A stretch of DNA of 64,000 nt from Porphyrobacter sp. ULC335. GTDB lineage: Bacteria > Pseudomonadota > Alphaproteobacteria > Sphingomonadales > Sphingomonadaceae. The stretch is taken from NCBI RefSeq assembly GCF_025917005.1, contig NZ_CP078091.1, positions 248,001-312,000 on the forward strand, written 5' to 3'. Made by a program: the position numbers and the translations under genes. The notes under the pieces were generated by a model that was given only the letters and a program-made list of their open reading frames with translations, was not told the origin of the DNA and made no database searches. Position 1 is the stretch's first letter. The number at the start of each line of letters is the position of its first letter. Positions 26,218-34,659 of this stretch are shown here, in pieces.

Positions 26218-28275
26218 TTAGGTGGACGTCAGGTACTCGAATTTTTTCATCACTTCCCTAAGGGCAGGATCTTTTTCTGCAATCCGATGCAAAAGCTCCC
26301 ACACGTCGTCCCCCGCAAATTTCTGTATGAGCGCAAATCTGTCATCTGAGGGCGTTACATCTGAACGAATTAGCATCGACGCCAGTAATTCAACGTAAAC
26401 TACACGACACTCTGTGAGCACAGAATCCCAGCCTTGTACTGTAACTCTCTGATCGTCTGCTCGGTAGCCTGGGCTTGGGCCAACGTTGCCAACCAACACT
26501 CCTGAGATTTGAGCACTAGGGTAGTGCTGAGATATATGGTCCAGATATGCAACGAGTTGCCGCTCATTCCGTTTCTGTAGAGTATCGCCGCCCGGTGCCT
26601 TAAGCTCAATCACTTTAATGTTTTTATCGCCGGCGTCTGATAGAAAGACAAAATCAGCCCTAGAAGACTCCGGTATCTCTTTGATCATCGCAAGGGGCTC
26701 GTAGCGATCTCCATCAAATTTATCAGCGAGATTGTTAATTGTAGTCTTGAGATGCCTGTCCGCAGTCACCAAAGCACCGGACGGATCAATGATCCATGGA
26801 AATTCTTCAATCAGGTCCTGTAAGTTCTGCTCTGACCGTTCGTTTACAAGCTTCGCCAGAACAGTGACTGCATAAGCTCTCTGTGCGAAGGTTATCGCCA
26901 AGCCCATTGACTCGGGAACCGAATTCTTATGCAAACCAGTGAGAATCGCTTCGAAAGTTTTGCTCGGGTTTCCCCCTTCGCTCAATGTGTCCCATAGTTG
27001 CTTAACGAGAATCCGAGTTGGTTCGTTTGCCCAAGCTTTGGTAACCGCTTCCAACAATCCTTCCCGAGAGGCTTCAATCTGTGACTTTGGCAATTCCGCA
27101 GTTGCCTTCGCGACTAGAGTGTCGATCTCCTCATTTTCGGTCTGTGAAAAGTTGTAAATCTTCCTTTCTTCACGAAGCGCCCTAGCTGCCTTTGACGTCT
27201 CGCTCTTGTGAAGCGATTTTCGGAATGCGTCATACTGTGAGAGCCATGAATTTACTTTTTTCCGGCCCCACTCTGCCATTTCTTCGAGTTGATCGTGTTC
27301 CCAGTTTACGCTTGTGCGGTCAGTCGAGATCACATCATCCTCGAGCTCGTCAATCCAGTCAGCTTCCACCACTGCATAAAGATATCTCTGGAATACTTCT
27401 TTTCCTTTGGAGTAGAAAAAGAAAGGGCGGTCTTGTGCTATCTTTCCATGAGCATAGACACCAACACCTGCTTCGTCTGTCGCTGTTTCAGCTTTCTTGA
27501 AAAAACCAGCCCACGCTTTCACCTTTCGCCCGCCGATTTCCACTTCTTCGAAGCCATCGCTCGGTATACGAAGCTCAAACTCTGGCATTGCCGTCTCATA
27601 TTCAATTTCGTCTTCGTTCACCCAAACGGTAAAGTCATCGCGCGCTAAAATCGTCGTAAATCGGGCTGCCATCCGTTCTAACACGTATTCGGGAGTTGGG
27701 ACTCGATTAGATGTGAGCCTACTCAGAATAATTAGTGTGCCTGTGCCTCGATCCTTAACACGATGAAGGAACTTTGTTACCGAGTCTGCATACTCGAAAT
27801 CGCCTAGATCAATTTCAGAGATTGCATCATTCTTGCATCGGAATTTTGGCTCATATCTTTTTTGAGGCTGTGCCTCGATGATTTCATCCAAATCTAGGGT
27901 GAACCAATTTGCGAGACCATCCTTGAGGCTGACCACTTCAACTGTACGTGCTATGCCGAACGGAGCGAGCTTACCTATACCTTTCCGACCCATGGGCTTT
28001 CTTTCCCGGCCAGCAAGGTCCGTCGGTTCCTCTCGCTTCTGCAAGCCTATGATAAGGTATCGAGAGGCAATATCGTTCAGACTCATGCCCGAGCCGTCAT
28101 CGGATACGCAAATCAGATTCTGGTCAGAAGAGACATCGATCCACGTATTCAGCGCACCCGCATCCCAGCTGTTCGAAACCAATTCTGCCAACACATTGAC
28201 AGGACGATTTTGGTAAAGCTTAATGCCAAGATGCTCGATTATATTATGGTCGAAGTCGAGCGTCGGATTTGACAT
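26218..28275 (-). CDS. GHKL (MutL/MORC-like) ATPase fused to a PD-(D/E)XK-type nuclease
   Basis: 685 residues. The N-terminus is a GHKL/Hsp90-type ATPase: N-box ELVSNSWDAGA (Glu31, Asn35, Asp38), G1 box SDDGSGMS (Asp59-Gly63), and the glycine lid GRKGIGKLAPFG (96-107). A transducer-like region and helical linker follow. Near the C-terminus, RADFVFLSD (Asp541), a gap, then IKVIELKAPGG (Glu557, Lys559), and RNERQLVAYLDHI have the D...ExK spacing and trailing Q-x-x-x-Y helix of PD-(D/E)XK nucleases, most like the Shedu/DUF4263 style. It follows the methyltransferase gene by 23 bases on the same strand. Such GHKL ATPases were reported in restriction-modification neighbourhoods by Iyer, Abhiman and Aravind (2008). 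ATP-gated DNA cleavage is inferred. GC is clearly lower than in the host. Confidence 0.75.
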   Translation of the reverse strand: MSNPTLDFDHNIIEHLGIKLYQNRPVNVLAELVSNSWDAGALNTWIDVSSDQNLICVSDDGSGMSLNDIASRYLIIGLQKREEPTDLAGRERKPMGRKGIGKLAPFGIARTVEVVSLKDGLANWFTLDLDEIIEAQPQKRYEPKFRCKNDAISEIDLGDFEYADSVTKFLHRVKDRGTGTLIILSRLTSNRVPTPEYVLERMAARFTTILARDDFTVWVNEDEIEYETAMPEFELRIPSDGFEEVEIGGRKVKAWAGFFKKAETATDEAGVGVYAHGKIAQDRPFFFYSKGKEVFQRYLYAVVEADWIDELEDDVISTDRTSVNWEHDQLEEMAEWGRKKVNSWLSQYDAFRKSLHKSETSKAARALREERKIYNFSQTENEEIDTLVAKATAELPKSQIEASREGLLEAVTKAWANEPTRILVKQLWDTLSEGGNPSKTFEAILTGLHKNSVPESMGLAITFAQRAYAVTVLAKLVNERSEQNLQDLIEEFPWIIDPSGALVTADRHLKTTINNLADKFDGDRYEPLAMIKEIPESSRADFVFLSDAGDKNIKVIELKAPGGDTLQKRNERQLVAYLDHISQHYPSAQISGVLVGNVGPSPGYRADDQRVTVQGWDSVLTECRVVYVELLASMLIRSDVTPSDDRFALIQKFAGDDVWELLHRIAEKDPALREVMKKFEYLTST

Positions 28276-28298
28276 AATGTTTCCATCAATTGAAAAAA

Positions 28299-29483
28299 TT
28301 AAACTACTTTGCTGAAGAAAATTTCATCGATGAAGCTGACTACTGGAGGCGAAACCCCTTCGCCAAAAACACGATAGATTTGATTATACGTCAATTCAGA
28401 GAAATTTTTCTCTTTTACACCCATAATGCGACATAGTTCATGTGGTAGGGGCAGTCTTGATCGGATTTTTTTTCCATCTACGAACAAGAATTTTTGTCGA
28501 CTTGACCCTCCTGTTGGCGCTCTCAAGCAACCGGCGTGGTCATTGAAGCTGATCTCAGCACGTTGGACGTTGTTACCATCTTTTGTTGGTCGCATGCGCC
28601 TATAGATACCAAATACCTGTCGCTCACCTTTAGATATAACAGCTTCTAGCTTTGATTGATGTAGTGGAGATAGAAGTTTGAGCAATGCTTGCGTCTGAGT
28701 CATATCGTCCCAAGCGCTCTGATCTACCTGCCAATCCATAATGCTGGTCAAGGTAACGTTGCGGGCAACCTGAGGGCCCGCTGCGAGCCAAAACCAATCA
28801 GGCGAATCGTTTAGTCTGGTCTCATAGATTGTGCGCGTAAGGTACTTGGGATAGAGCCAGTTCGGCTGCACGTCTGCGATAGCCGCGTGCCTAAGGGCAT
28901 CGTGGTGGACTGCCAAGATAAACACGCGTGGGCGAGATTGGGGCACGAAGTGTTTCGCATCCACGACAATGGCTGTGCATGCATACCCAAGCCCCGTCAC
29001 CGCTCGAATAGCCGAAACAAAATCCTGCCCGCCATTTTGAGAAACAAACCCTGGCACGTTCTCAAATGCGAGGACTTGCGGACGGTGGCCTCTATTTTTC
29101 GCCTTTGCTATAAGTTCAATAACCGACCAAAAATAACCAGACCGAGACCCCGACAAGCCGCTTCTGTTGCCTGCAAGGGAGAGATCTTGGCACGGGAACG
29201 ATGCCCAGACTAGGCTGGTTCCATCAGTGATCCGCTCTTCCGAAATTTCGCTTACATCAGCCCGCTCGAACGCTTCTTCACCCCAGAGGCATTTGTAAGC
29301 TTCTTCTTTTGTCCCATCCCAATCGACCGCAAGGCTACACGACCAACGATTATCGAGGCCGAGGCGAACCAAGCCGCCCCCGCAGAACAGATCGATAAAA
29401 TTTGGCTTGGGTTGAACGGGTGGCACGTGGGTCGAGGAGGCCACGGAGACCTTTTCGAACACTAGCCTTGACTCAAAATTCAT
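28299..29483 (-). CDS. DNA (cytosine-5-)-methyltransferase
   Basis: 394 residues from ATG 29483, chosen because AGAGGG lies eight bases upstream; a GTG at 29501 is the alternative. Motifs in order: I FIDLFCGGGLVRLGL (29-43), IV SFPCQDLSLAG with catalytic Cys98, VI AFENVPGF (Glu141-Asn142-Val143), VIII PQSRPRVFIL (182-186), and a C-terminal motif X-like GEGVSPPVV. The target-recognition region lies between VIII and the C-terminus. It would protect host DNA by 5-methylcytosine marking; its site cannot be read from the sequence. The GHKL-nuclease gene follows directly, suggesting one transcript and a restriction-modification-like pair. No Vsr endonuclease or separate type II endonuclease is present. 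Confidence 0.93.
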   Translation of the reverse strand: MNFESRLVFEKVSVASSTHVPPVQPKPNFIDLFCGGGLVRLGLDNRWSCSLAVDWDGTKEEAYKCLWGEEAFERADVSEISEERITDGTSLVWASFPCQDLSLAGNRSGLSGSRSGYFWSVIELIAKAKNRGHRPQVLAFENVPGFVSQNGGQDFVSAIRAVTGLGYACTAIVVDAKHFVPQSRPRVFILAVHHDALRHAAIADVQPNWLYPKYLTRTIYETRLNDSPDWFWLAAGPQVARNVTLTSIMDWQVDQSAWDDMTQTQALLKLLSPLHQSKLEAVISKGERQVFGIYRRMRPTKDGNNVQRAEISFNDHAGCLRAPTGGSSRQKFLFVDGKKIRSRLPLPHELCRIMGVKEKNFSELTYNQIYRVFGEGVSPPVVSFIDEIFFSKVV

Positions 29484-29866
29484 CGCGTCAACCCTCTTCA
29501 CCCGAGGGTCTCTATGCTATTCAGCCAAATCGACCAAATTTATGAGAGTCGATATCCGCAGGTCCGCCACGCCAAATGCGCTAACCGTCTCTCCAGGTCG
29601 CGAGCCTACATTTTGCTGTCTGACCATCGTCTAATGATCCCTGTGATTCCATTTTCGAATGCGACGAACAACACATTCGAATTGAGGTGGGTGCCTAGCA
29701 CCGCCGATCGGTGTTATTGCTGCGTCGATCCGTCCATTATCGGACCACGATTCCGCGTCCAGTGAAGTCCAATTGCATCAACTTGTTCCCGGGATATTGT
29801 TGGGGGCCAAATCTAAAACCGGCAATTTAAATATCTGATTTCAGATACTTAAAGTCCGCCAATTCC
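29484..29866. other. Right end of the element, non-coding
   Basis: About 380 AT-rich bases between the methyltransferase start and the right attachment site. They must hold the methyltransferase promoter. One small frame (29514-29765) has no supporting evidence. The second copy of TGGGGGCCAAAT is at 29801-29812. Confidence 0.45.
29801..29812. repeat. 12-bp repeat TGGGGGCCAAAT, copy 2
   Basis: Identical to 21410-21421 and in the same orientation. It lies 54 bases inside the right attachment site, a normal place for an integrase arm site. Confidence 0.5.
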
Positions 29867-29885
29867 ATTCCCGCTACCCGCTCCA
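29867..29885. repeat. Right attachment site (attR)
   Basis: An exact 19-bp copy of the tRNA-Gly 3' end (compare 21277-21295). No tRNA body precedes it, so it is the displaced half produced by integration. Confidence 0.9.
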
Positions 29886-30168
29886 GCCCTCCCTTCCCAA
29901 ATAGCCCCAGAAAGTCCATAAAATCCTTGGAAACCCGAGGGATTTAGACCCTCGGTCGTCCGAGAATGTCCCTAGTCTTCCCGCTGCATCCGGGGCCCTT
30001 GGGGGCCACATTGCGCGAGAAGCCCTACGAGGTTGGCGATACGCTCGGCCTGTTCCTGCTGGTGGAGCCTTCCGGCGGCAAGCGGTGACAGGTTAAACAT
30101 CGCATTGACGACAAAAAGAAGCAGCTGGCGATCGGCATCTACCCTCGGGCCGGTTTGGCCGAGGCGGA
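29886..30168 (+). pseudogene. Remnant of a second integrase and its upstream region
   Basis: After the right attachment site the sequence parallels the left end: CCCTTCCC, then GTCCATAAA, CCTTGG, CCGAGGG, and a TGGGGGCCACAT at 30000-30011. From 30014 the frame reads REKPYEVGDTLGLFLLVEPS, a stop (TGA where the live integrase has Trp), then KHRIDDKKKQLAIGIYPRAG and LAEA. About 29 of 51 aligned residues match the active integrase by eye. The start codon region and everything after the arm-binding domain are lost. It is a relic of an earlier element at the same site. Confidence 0.82.
30000..30011. repeat. 12-bp repeat, diverged copy (TGGGGGCCACAT)
   Basis: Differs by one base from the copies at 21410 and 29801. 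It lies just before the integrase remnant, which matches its position before the live integrase. Confidence 0.45.
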
Positions 30169-30201
30169 AAATTGCGATTTTCCCGCAGGCGGCTTAAGCG
30201 G

Positions 30202-32460
30202 ATGCACGAGCGTATCGGGGGAGATCGCGTGGAGCGCTTGCAGAGTTGGGCTGGACGGATAGGGCCTTCCTTGGCGGGTTTTGCGGCGCTCGCGGTTGTG
30301 ATGCTTGTGGCGGCTGGCAACCCGATGCCGCTCCAGCGCGCCGAGGCCATCGCGTTCGATACCTTTCAACGCATTGCGCCATGGCAAGGGCAGCCCGTTT
30401 CGCGTGTCGCGGTGGTCGATATTGATGAGGAATCGATCCGGCGTTCCGGCCAATGGCCCTGGCCCCGCACCGAACTTGCAACGCTGACACGGCGCCTGGG
30501 CGAGGCCGGCGCGAAGGTGGTCGCCTATGATATCGTGTTCTCGGAAGCCGACCGAACGTCACCCGAAGCCGTTGCCGCGCGGTACCCCCAAAGCCCGCTT
30601 GCACCGACTCTGCTCACGCTACCGAGCCACGACCGTCTGTTCGTCGAAAGTTTCGACAAGGTGCCCGTGGTGGCCGGCTACTTTTTCCTCGGACCGGGCG
30701 AAGGCGGGAGCGATGTCGAGGCACGCGCGAGCTTTACCATCGCCGGGACCCTGCCCGAACGCGATGTGGCGACCTATGCTGGCGCACTGCGACCGCTCCC
30801 CTTGATCGAGCAAGCCGCGGCGGGCACCGGCTTCGTTACCCTGCAGGGGGACGATGACGGGATTGTGCGCCGTGTGCCGCTGACCGCAATACAGGGAGGC
30901 AAACCCCTCCCCGGATTGGCTCTGGAGGCGGTGCGGATGGCACTGGGTGCTGGTTCGCCCAATCTTCTGGCCAGCGACGGCACCGGCGAGACGCTGGCCA
31001 GCCCGGGCGCGGCCGTTTCGATCCGGGTCGGGCCTGCCGAAATTCCGCTCACCGATGCGGGCGAGATGTGGGTGCACTATGCTGCGACCCCTCGGACCGA
31101 AACCCTGCCCGCATGGCGCATCATCGGCGGTGACATCTCCGATGCGGCGCTGAAGGCGGCCGTGGCGGGCAAGATCGTGTTCGTGGGTGGCAGCGCAGAA
31201 GGCTTGCAAGATCTGGTTGCGACACCGCTCAGCCAAAGCGTCGCCGGCGTCAATGTCCATGCCGCCGCCGCCGAGCAGATTCTGGCTGGCCATTATCTTG
31301 AGCGGCCGGATTGGGCGGGCGCGCTCGAAGGCCTGTTGGCGGTACTGGCGGGTGCAGGCCTTGCGCTTTTGCTGCCGCGTCTTGGCGCTGCGCTGGGGGC
31401 GCTGGCTGCGCTCGGCCTGATTGTGGCAAGCGGCTTCAGCAGCTGGCTTGCCTTCACCCGCGCAGGATACCTGCTCGATCCGGTGCTACCGGTTCTGGCA
31501 ATCCTTGCGGTCTACGCGGTGCAAACCGTTGCGGCCTTCTACCGCGAGGAGCACCAGCGCCGCTTCATCCATGCCGCCTTCGACCGCTACCTCTCACCCG
31601 AACTCGTGCGCCAGATTGCCGCCGATCCGGGCAAGCTCGAGCTTGGCGGTGAGGAGCGCGACATGAGCGTGATGATGTGTGACATCCGTGGCTTCAGCCG
31701 CATCTCCGAACGCTATTCTCCGCGCGAGGTCATCGAATTTCTGATCGCGTTTTTGACGCCGATGAGCGCCATCCTGTTCGCTCACAAGGCAACGCTCGAC
31801 AAGTATATCGGCGATGCCATCCTCGCGTTCTGGAATGCGCCGCTGGATGACCCTGACCATCCCGTCCATGCGGCGCGGGCAGCTTTGGCTATGATCGACG
31901 AGACCCGTGCGCTTAATGCTGCCATGGCGCAGCAGGACGAGGTCCCTTGGCCGGGCGAAGTCGAGATCGGGATCGGCCTCAATGCCGGATTGTGCTGCGT
32001 CGGCAACATGGGGTCGCGTGAACGGCTGTCCTACACCCTGATCGGCGATACGGTGAACGTCGCCTCCCGACTTGAGGGTCTCACCAAGCTCTACGGGGTG
32101 CCTGTGATTATGGGTGAAGCGCTCGCCCTTCGCTTGCCTGACTTTGCGGTTATCGAACTCGACCGTGTCCGCGTCGTTGGCCGTGATGCGCCGATGGCGA
32201 TTTACGCGCTACTGGGTGACGAACGATTGCGTGCCGAAGCAAGCTTTGCCGCCATGGCCGCCTCGCACGCGGCGATGCTGGAAGCCTATCGCGCGCAGAC
32301 GTGGCCGCAGGCACTGGCCGCTCTGGAAGGGGCGAAACCGCACTTCGCCCGCTTCGGGATCGCCAGCCTTGGCGCCCTTTTTGCCGATCGGATTGCCAGT
32401 CTCTCCGTCAACCCGCCCGACAAGGATTGGGACGGCACCTATCAGGCAACCGCCAAGTAG
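30202..32460 (+). CDS. CHASE2-domain adenylate/guanylate cyclase
   Basis: 752 residues. An N-terminal transmembrane helix leads into a periplasmic CHASE2 sensor (VAVVDIDEESIRRSGQWPWP, then VVAYDIVFSEADR; VFVGGSAEGLQDLVATPL near its end). Two or three membrane helices (about 350-440) follow, then a class III nucleotide cyclase: MMCDIRGFSRISERY and LDKYIGDAILAFWNAP supply both metal aspartates, and SYTLIGDTVNVASRLEGLTK the purine and transition-state region. It should make cAMP or cGMP in response to an extracytoplasmic signal. The ATG at 30202 is preferred to a TTG at 30172. It lies just past the integrase remnant and converges on the FecR gene three bases from its stop. Confidence 0.9.
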   Translation: MHERIGGDRVERLQSWAGRIGPSLAGFAALAVVMLVAAGNPMPLQRAEAIAFDTFQRIAPWQGQPVSRVAVVDIDEESIRRSGQWPWPRTELATLTRRLGEAGAKVVAYDIVFSEADRTSPEAVAARYPQSPLAPTLLTLPSHDRLFVESFDKVPVVAGYFFLGPGEGGSDVEARASFTIAGTLPERDVATYAGALRPLPLIEQAAAGTGFVTLQGDDDGIVRRVPLTAIQGGKPLPGLALEAVRMALGAGSPNLLASDGTGETLASPGAAVSIRVGPAEIPLTDAGEMWVHYAATPRTETLPAWRIIGGDISDAALKAAVAGKIVFVGGSAEGLQDLVATPLSQSVAGVNVHAAAAEQILAGHYLERPDWAGALEGLLAVLAGAGLALLLPRLGAALGALAALGLIVASGFSSWLAFTRAGYLLDPVLPVLAILAVYAVQTVAAFYREEHQRRFIHAAFDRYLSPELVRQIAADPGKLELGGEERDMSVMMCDIRGFSRISERYSPREVIEFLIAFLTPMSAILFAHKATLDKYIGDAILAFWNAPLDDPDHPVHAARAALAMIDETRALNAAMAQQDEVPWPGEVEIGIGLNAGLCCVGNMGSRERLSYTLIGDTVNVASRLEGLTKLYGVPVIMGEALALRLPDFAVIELDRVRVVGRDAPMAIYALLGDERLRAEASFAAMAASHAAMLEAYRAQTWPQALAALEGAKPHFARFGIASLGALFADRIASLSVNPPDKDWDGTYQATAK

Positions 32461-32463
32461 CGT

Positions 32464-33429
32464 TCAACGCGGCCGGCAGGGTATCTGTCGCCCTGCGGCG
32501 TCGCGGCACACCGGATCGGGCTGATTGCTTCCCTGATTGGTGGTGGCCGTCTGGTTGGGGTTACCCGCCTGCCCGTTATTCTGGTCCGGCTCGTCCCGCC
32601 CGCGGTTGCCGAGCAGGATGCCGCCGATCACCGCGGCTGCGGCTGCGCCCGCGATCGCTTCAGTCGGGATGCCGCCTTTGAAACTGCGCGCCCATCGCGG
32701 GGCGAGTTCGTCCTGCAGCCGTGCAAGCCCCCTGTCGCCAATTCGGAACGGCCCGATCGGGGCAGCACCCTGGCGCGGAATATAGGCTGCGAGGCCGGGC
32801 TGATCGAGGACCACCGTGACATCTGCGCCGCTCACTTCGACACGCCCGGGCGCGAGGCCGGGCTGGGCCATGCTCCCCGGCCCGCGCAACACCACCAGCG
32901 TCGCCTCGTTCTTGTTGCCGCGAACATTGCCGACCGCTGGCTCCTTCTCGGCGATGTCGCGCGCGCCCTCGCCCACGATCATGTCGACCGCAGTTCCTCG
33001 AATGCCGATCCGACCGGATGGCGTGGAGATCTCGCCGCTGCGCCTGCCGCTCTCCTCTCCAGAGAAAAAGCGCAAGGCACCCTTGATCAGGGTCGCGACA
33101 ACCGACCTTTCCTTGTTCGGATCATAGACGAACCGGTCGATCCGGATACGCGATCTCTGCCCGATGCCGAAGTTTGACCGATCCAGCAGCAGGATCTGCA
33201 TCTGCGCGTTGCGACCGGTCTCGATCAGGTCGCCCCAGGCAATGCGCTGGCGCCGCTGGACATTGACCGGCTTCCTCGTCTGGCTGTTTGCGAGCGTGAC
33301 ATCGCCGGCTACGCTGGCAGCATTGCCGACCTCCACACGCTGCTGCGCTGCGGCCGGACTGGCAAGCGCGCTGATCGCGACAAGGCTGGCGCCGGCAATT
33401 GACAGAAAGGGCAAACGCGCAGTTATCAT
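32464..33429 (-). CDS. FecR-domain secreted protein
   Basis: 321 residues: a signal peptide (LSIAGASLVAISALASPAAAQ), a FecR domain (about 35-190: RQRIAWGDLIETGRNAQMQI, then LIKGALRFFSG, ISTPSGRIGIRGTAVDM), a linker, a Gly/Ala-rich hydrophobic segment (AIAGAAAAAVIGGILLG) and an Asn/Gln-rich tail ending in two cysteines (PVCRDAAGRQIPCRPR). FecR-type proteins often occur next to CHASE2 cyclases in proteobacteria, and here the two genes converge. Its ATG overlaps the stop of the TPR gene (ATGA). It likely acts in the periplasm or is membrane-anchored. Confidence 0.85.
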   Translation of the reverse strand: MITARLPFLSIAGASLVAISALASPAAAQQRVEVGNAASVAGDVTLANSQTRKPVNVQRRQRIAWGDLIETGRNAQMQILLLDRSNFGIGQRSRIRIDRFVYDPNKERSVVATLIKGALRFFSGEESGRRSGEISTPSGRIGIRGTAVDMIVGEGARDIAEKEPAVGNVRGNKNEATLVVLRGPGSMAQPGLAPGRVEVSGADVTVVLDQPGLAAYIPRQGAAPIGPFRIGDRGLARLQDELAPRWARSFKGGIPTEAIAGAAAAAVIGGILLGNRGRDEPDQNNGQAGNPNQTATTNQGSNQPDPVCRDAAGRQIPCRPR

Positions 33430-33830
33430 GACTGGCGTTCCCCGGCAGCGATCCGGCAGTTCGCGATGGCCTGTTTCACCTGTTGGGGTGGATAGTCCTT
33501 GTCCTTCAGCCTGTCGAACTCGATCAGAGCACCCTGTGGATCACCGATCCTGCACAACAACATGGCATGATTGAAGCGCGCCTCCGCCGATCCAGGAAAC
33601 AGGGTCAGGACACGCTCGATTGTCGCCAATGCCTCAAGCAGTTCGCCCCGCTCGGTCTGTTTGAGAGCCAAAGCGATCCCGGTCTGTTCGTCGACGGTCT
33701 CGTCCGAAAGCGCATCAAGCTGCTGAAGCGTCTGCGAAAACGCCGGGGTGCTGACCAAAATCAGAAAAGCAAAAGGTATGGCTCGGAACGACGAAACAAT
33801 CATTGCTGTCACCGCTTTCAAGTTAGGCAT
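33426..33830 (-). CDS. Exported TPR-like protein
   Basis: 134 residues: signal peptide (SFRAIPFAFLILVSTPAFSQ) and a short helical repeat segment with TPR spacing (TGIALALKQTERGELLEALATIERVL, split here as GIALALKQTERGELLEALAT then GSAEARFNHAMLLCRIGDPQ and GALIEFDRL). The start is uncertain: ATG 33830 or 33803; neither has a strong ribosome-binding site. It overlaps the FecR start by ATGA, forming a two-gene operon, so the two proteins probably act together in the periplasm, TPR repeats serving as a protein-binding platform. Confidence 0.7.
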   Translation of the reverse strand: MPNLKAVTAMIVSSFRAIPFAFLILVSTPAFSQTLQQLDALSDETVDEQTGIALALKQTERGELLEALATIERVLTLFPGSAEARFNHAMLLCRIGDPQGALIEFDRLKDKDYPPQQVKQAIANCRIAAGERQS

Positions 33831-33951
33831 GCCACAGCCGGTTCTTTGATTGCAAGCAAGCATGGATTGAAGGCCCGGATTAACGCTGCGGAAATCCCAA
33901 CGATTATGGTGATAGCCGCCATGCGCTCCCGGGATCACGCATCGGCCCCCG

Positions 33952-34659
33952 TCAGGGGGTTGGCACTTCGATCGGCACGACGTTGTATTCGCGCGCCTCG
34001 TTCTGATTGAGGCAATATCGGGTACTCGGATCGCCTTCGCTTTTCACGGCTTGCTGCTTGTAGATGATGTCCGTCAGGAGCTTCCGGCTGACGCCCATGC
34101 GGATCAGAAAATCATTGTCTTCGCTTGCCAGCATGGCCGAGGATTGCTCGATACTGGCGATGAGTTCGGTGGTTGCCGTGCTGCCTTCGATCACGACCTC
34201 GTCAATCAGCGCACGATCATTGGTATGCGTGAACATGTGGACCATGAACACGCCGCCCTCATCAACCGCCCGGCGGTCGCCGCCCATGAACACGAAATTG
34301 CAGGCCGAAAAGCACGCCCAACCGCGCGGCACCCGTGTCAACATCCCGCGGTAGGACCGGATGACCTTGCCCGCTTCGTTCCCTGCGCGGGCATTGCCGC
34401 CGCGCGAGCGCAGCCAGATCTCCTCGATCCGATCATCCGCCTCGATCGCTGCCTTGAGCCTGGCAGGCAAGGTCGAATCGATCGCACCTTCAGCCAGCAG
34501 GACGCGCTTGCCATCGCGATCGGCAGGGGTCAGCGTCATGGCGGTTCTCGGCCCGAAATCGGGTTCCGCCGGACAGGTAGGATTGTCCGGATCCATCTTC
34601 GTCGCGCCGGCCAGCATAAGCCATGCCATCAAACCGATCAGGATGCGTGCACCGCGCAT
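33952..34659 (-). CDS. Periplasmic ClpP/crotonase-fold protein (COG3904-like)
   Basis: 235 residues from ATG 34659: a hydrophobic leader (ARILIGLMAWLMLAGA), then a fold with AIEADDRIEEIWLRSRGGNA, a serine in GWACFSACNFVFMGGDRR, and a histidine in VFMVHMFTH. The order and spacing (SRGGNA oxyanion loop, Ser nucleophile flanked by cysteines, downstream His) match ClpP-like periplasmic proteins of COG3904. A serine peptidase function is plausible but not shown. It is coupled to the upstream gene by a TGATG overlap and is 13 bases short of no other gene. Confidence 0.7.
   Translation of the reverse strand: MRGARILIGLMAWLMLAGATKMDPDNPTCPAEPDFGPRTAMTLTPADRDGKRVLLAEGAIDSTLPARLKAAIEADDRIEEIWLRSRGGNARAGNEAGKVIRSYRGMLTRVPRGWACFSACNFVFMGGDRRAVDEGGVFMVHMFTHTNDRALIDEVVIEGSTATTELIASIEQSSAMLASEDNDFLIRMGVSRKLLTDIIYKQQAVKSEGDPSTRYCLNQNEAREYNVVPIEVPTP

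Noticed and set aside
29514..29765. An 83-codon frame at the right end of the element
   Set aside because: No ribosome-binding site, no domain, and it lies between a promoter region and an attachment site.
30172..30201. TTG at 30172 as the start of the cyclase
   Set aside because: It would add ten residues encoded inside the integrase remnant; the ATG at 30202 leaves a normal N-terminus.
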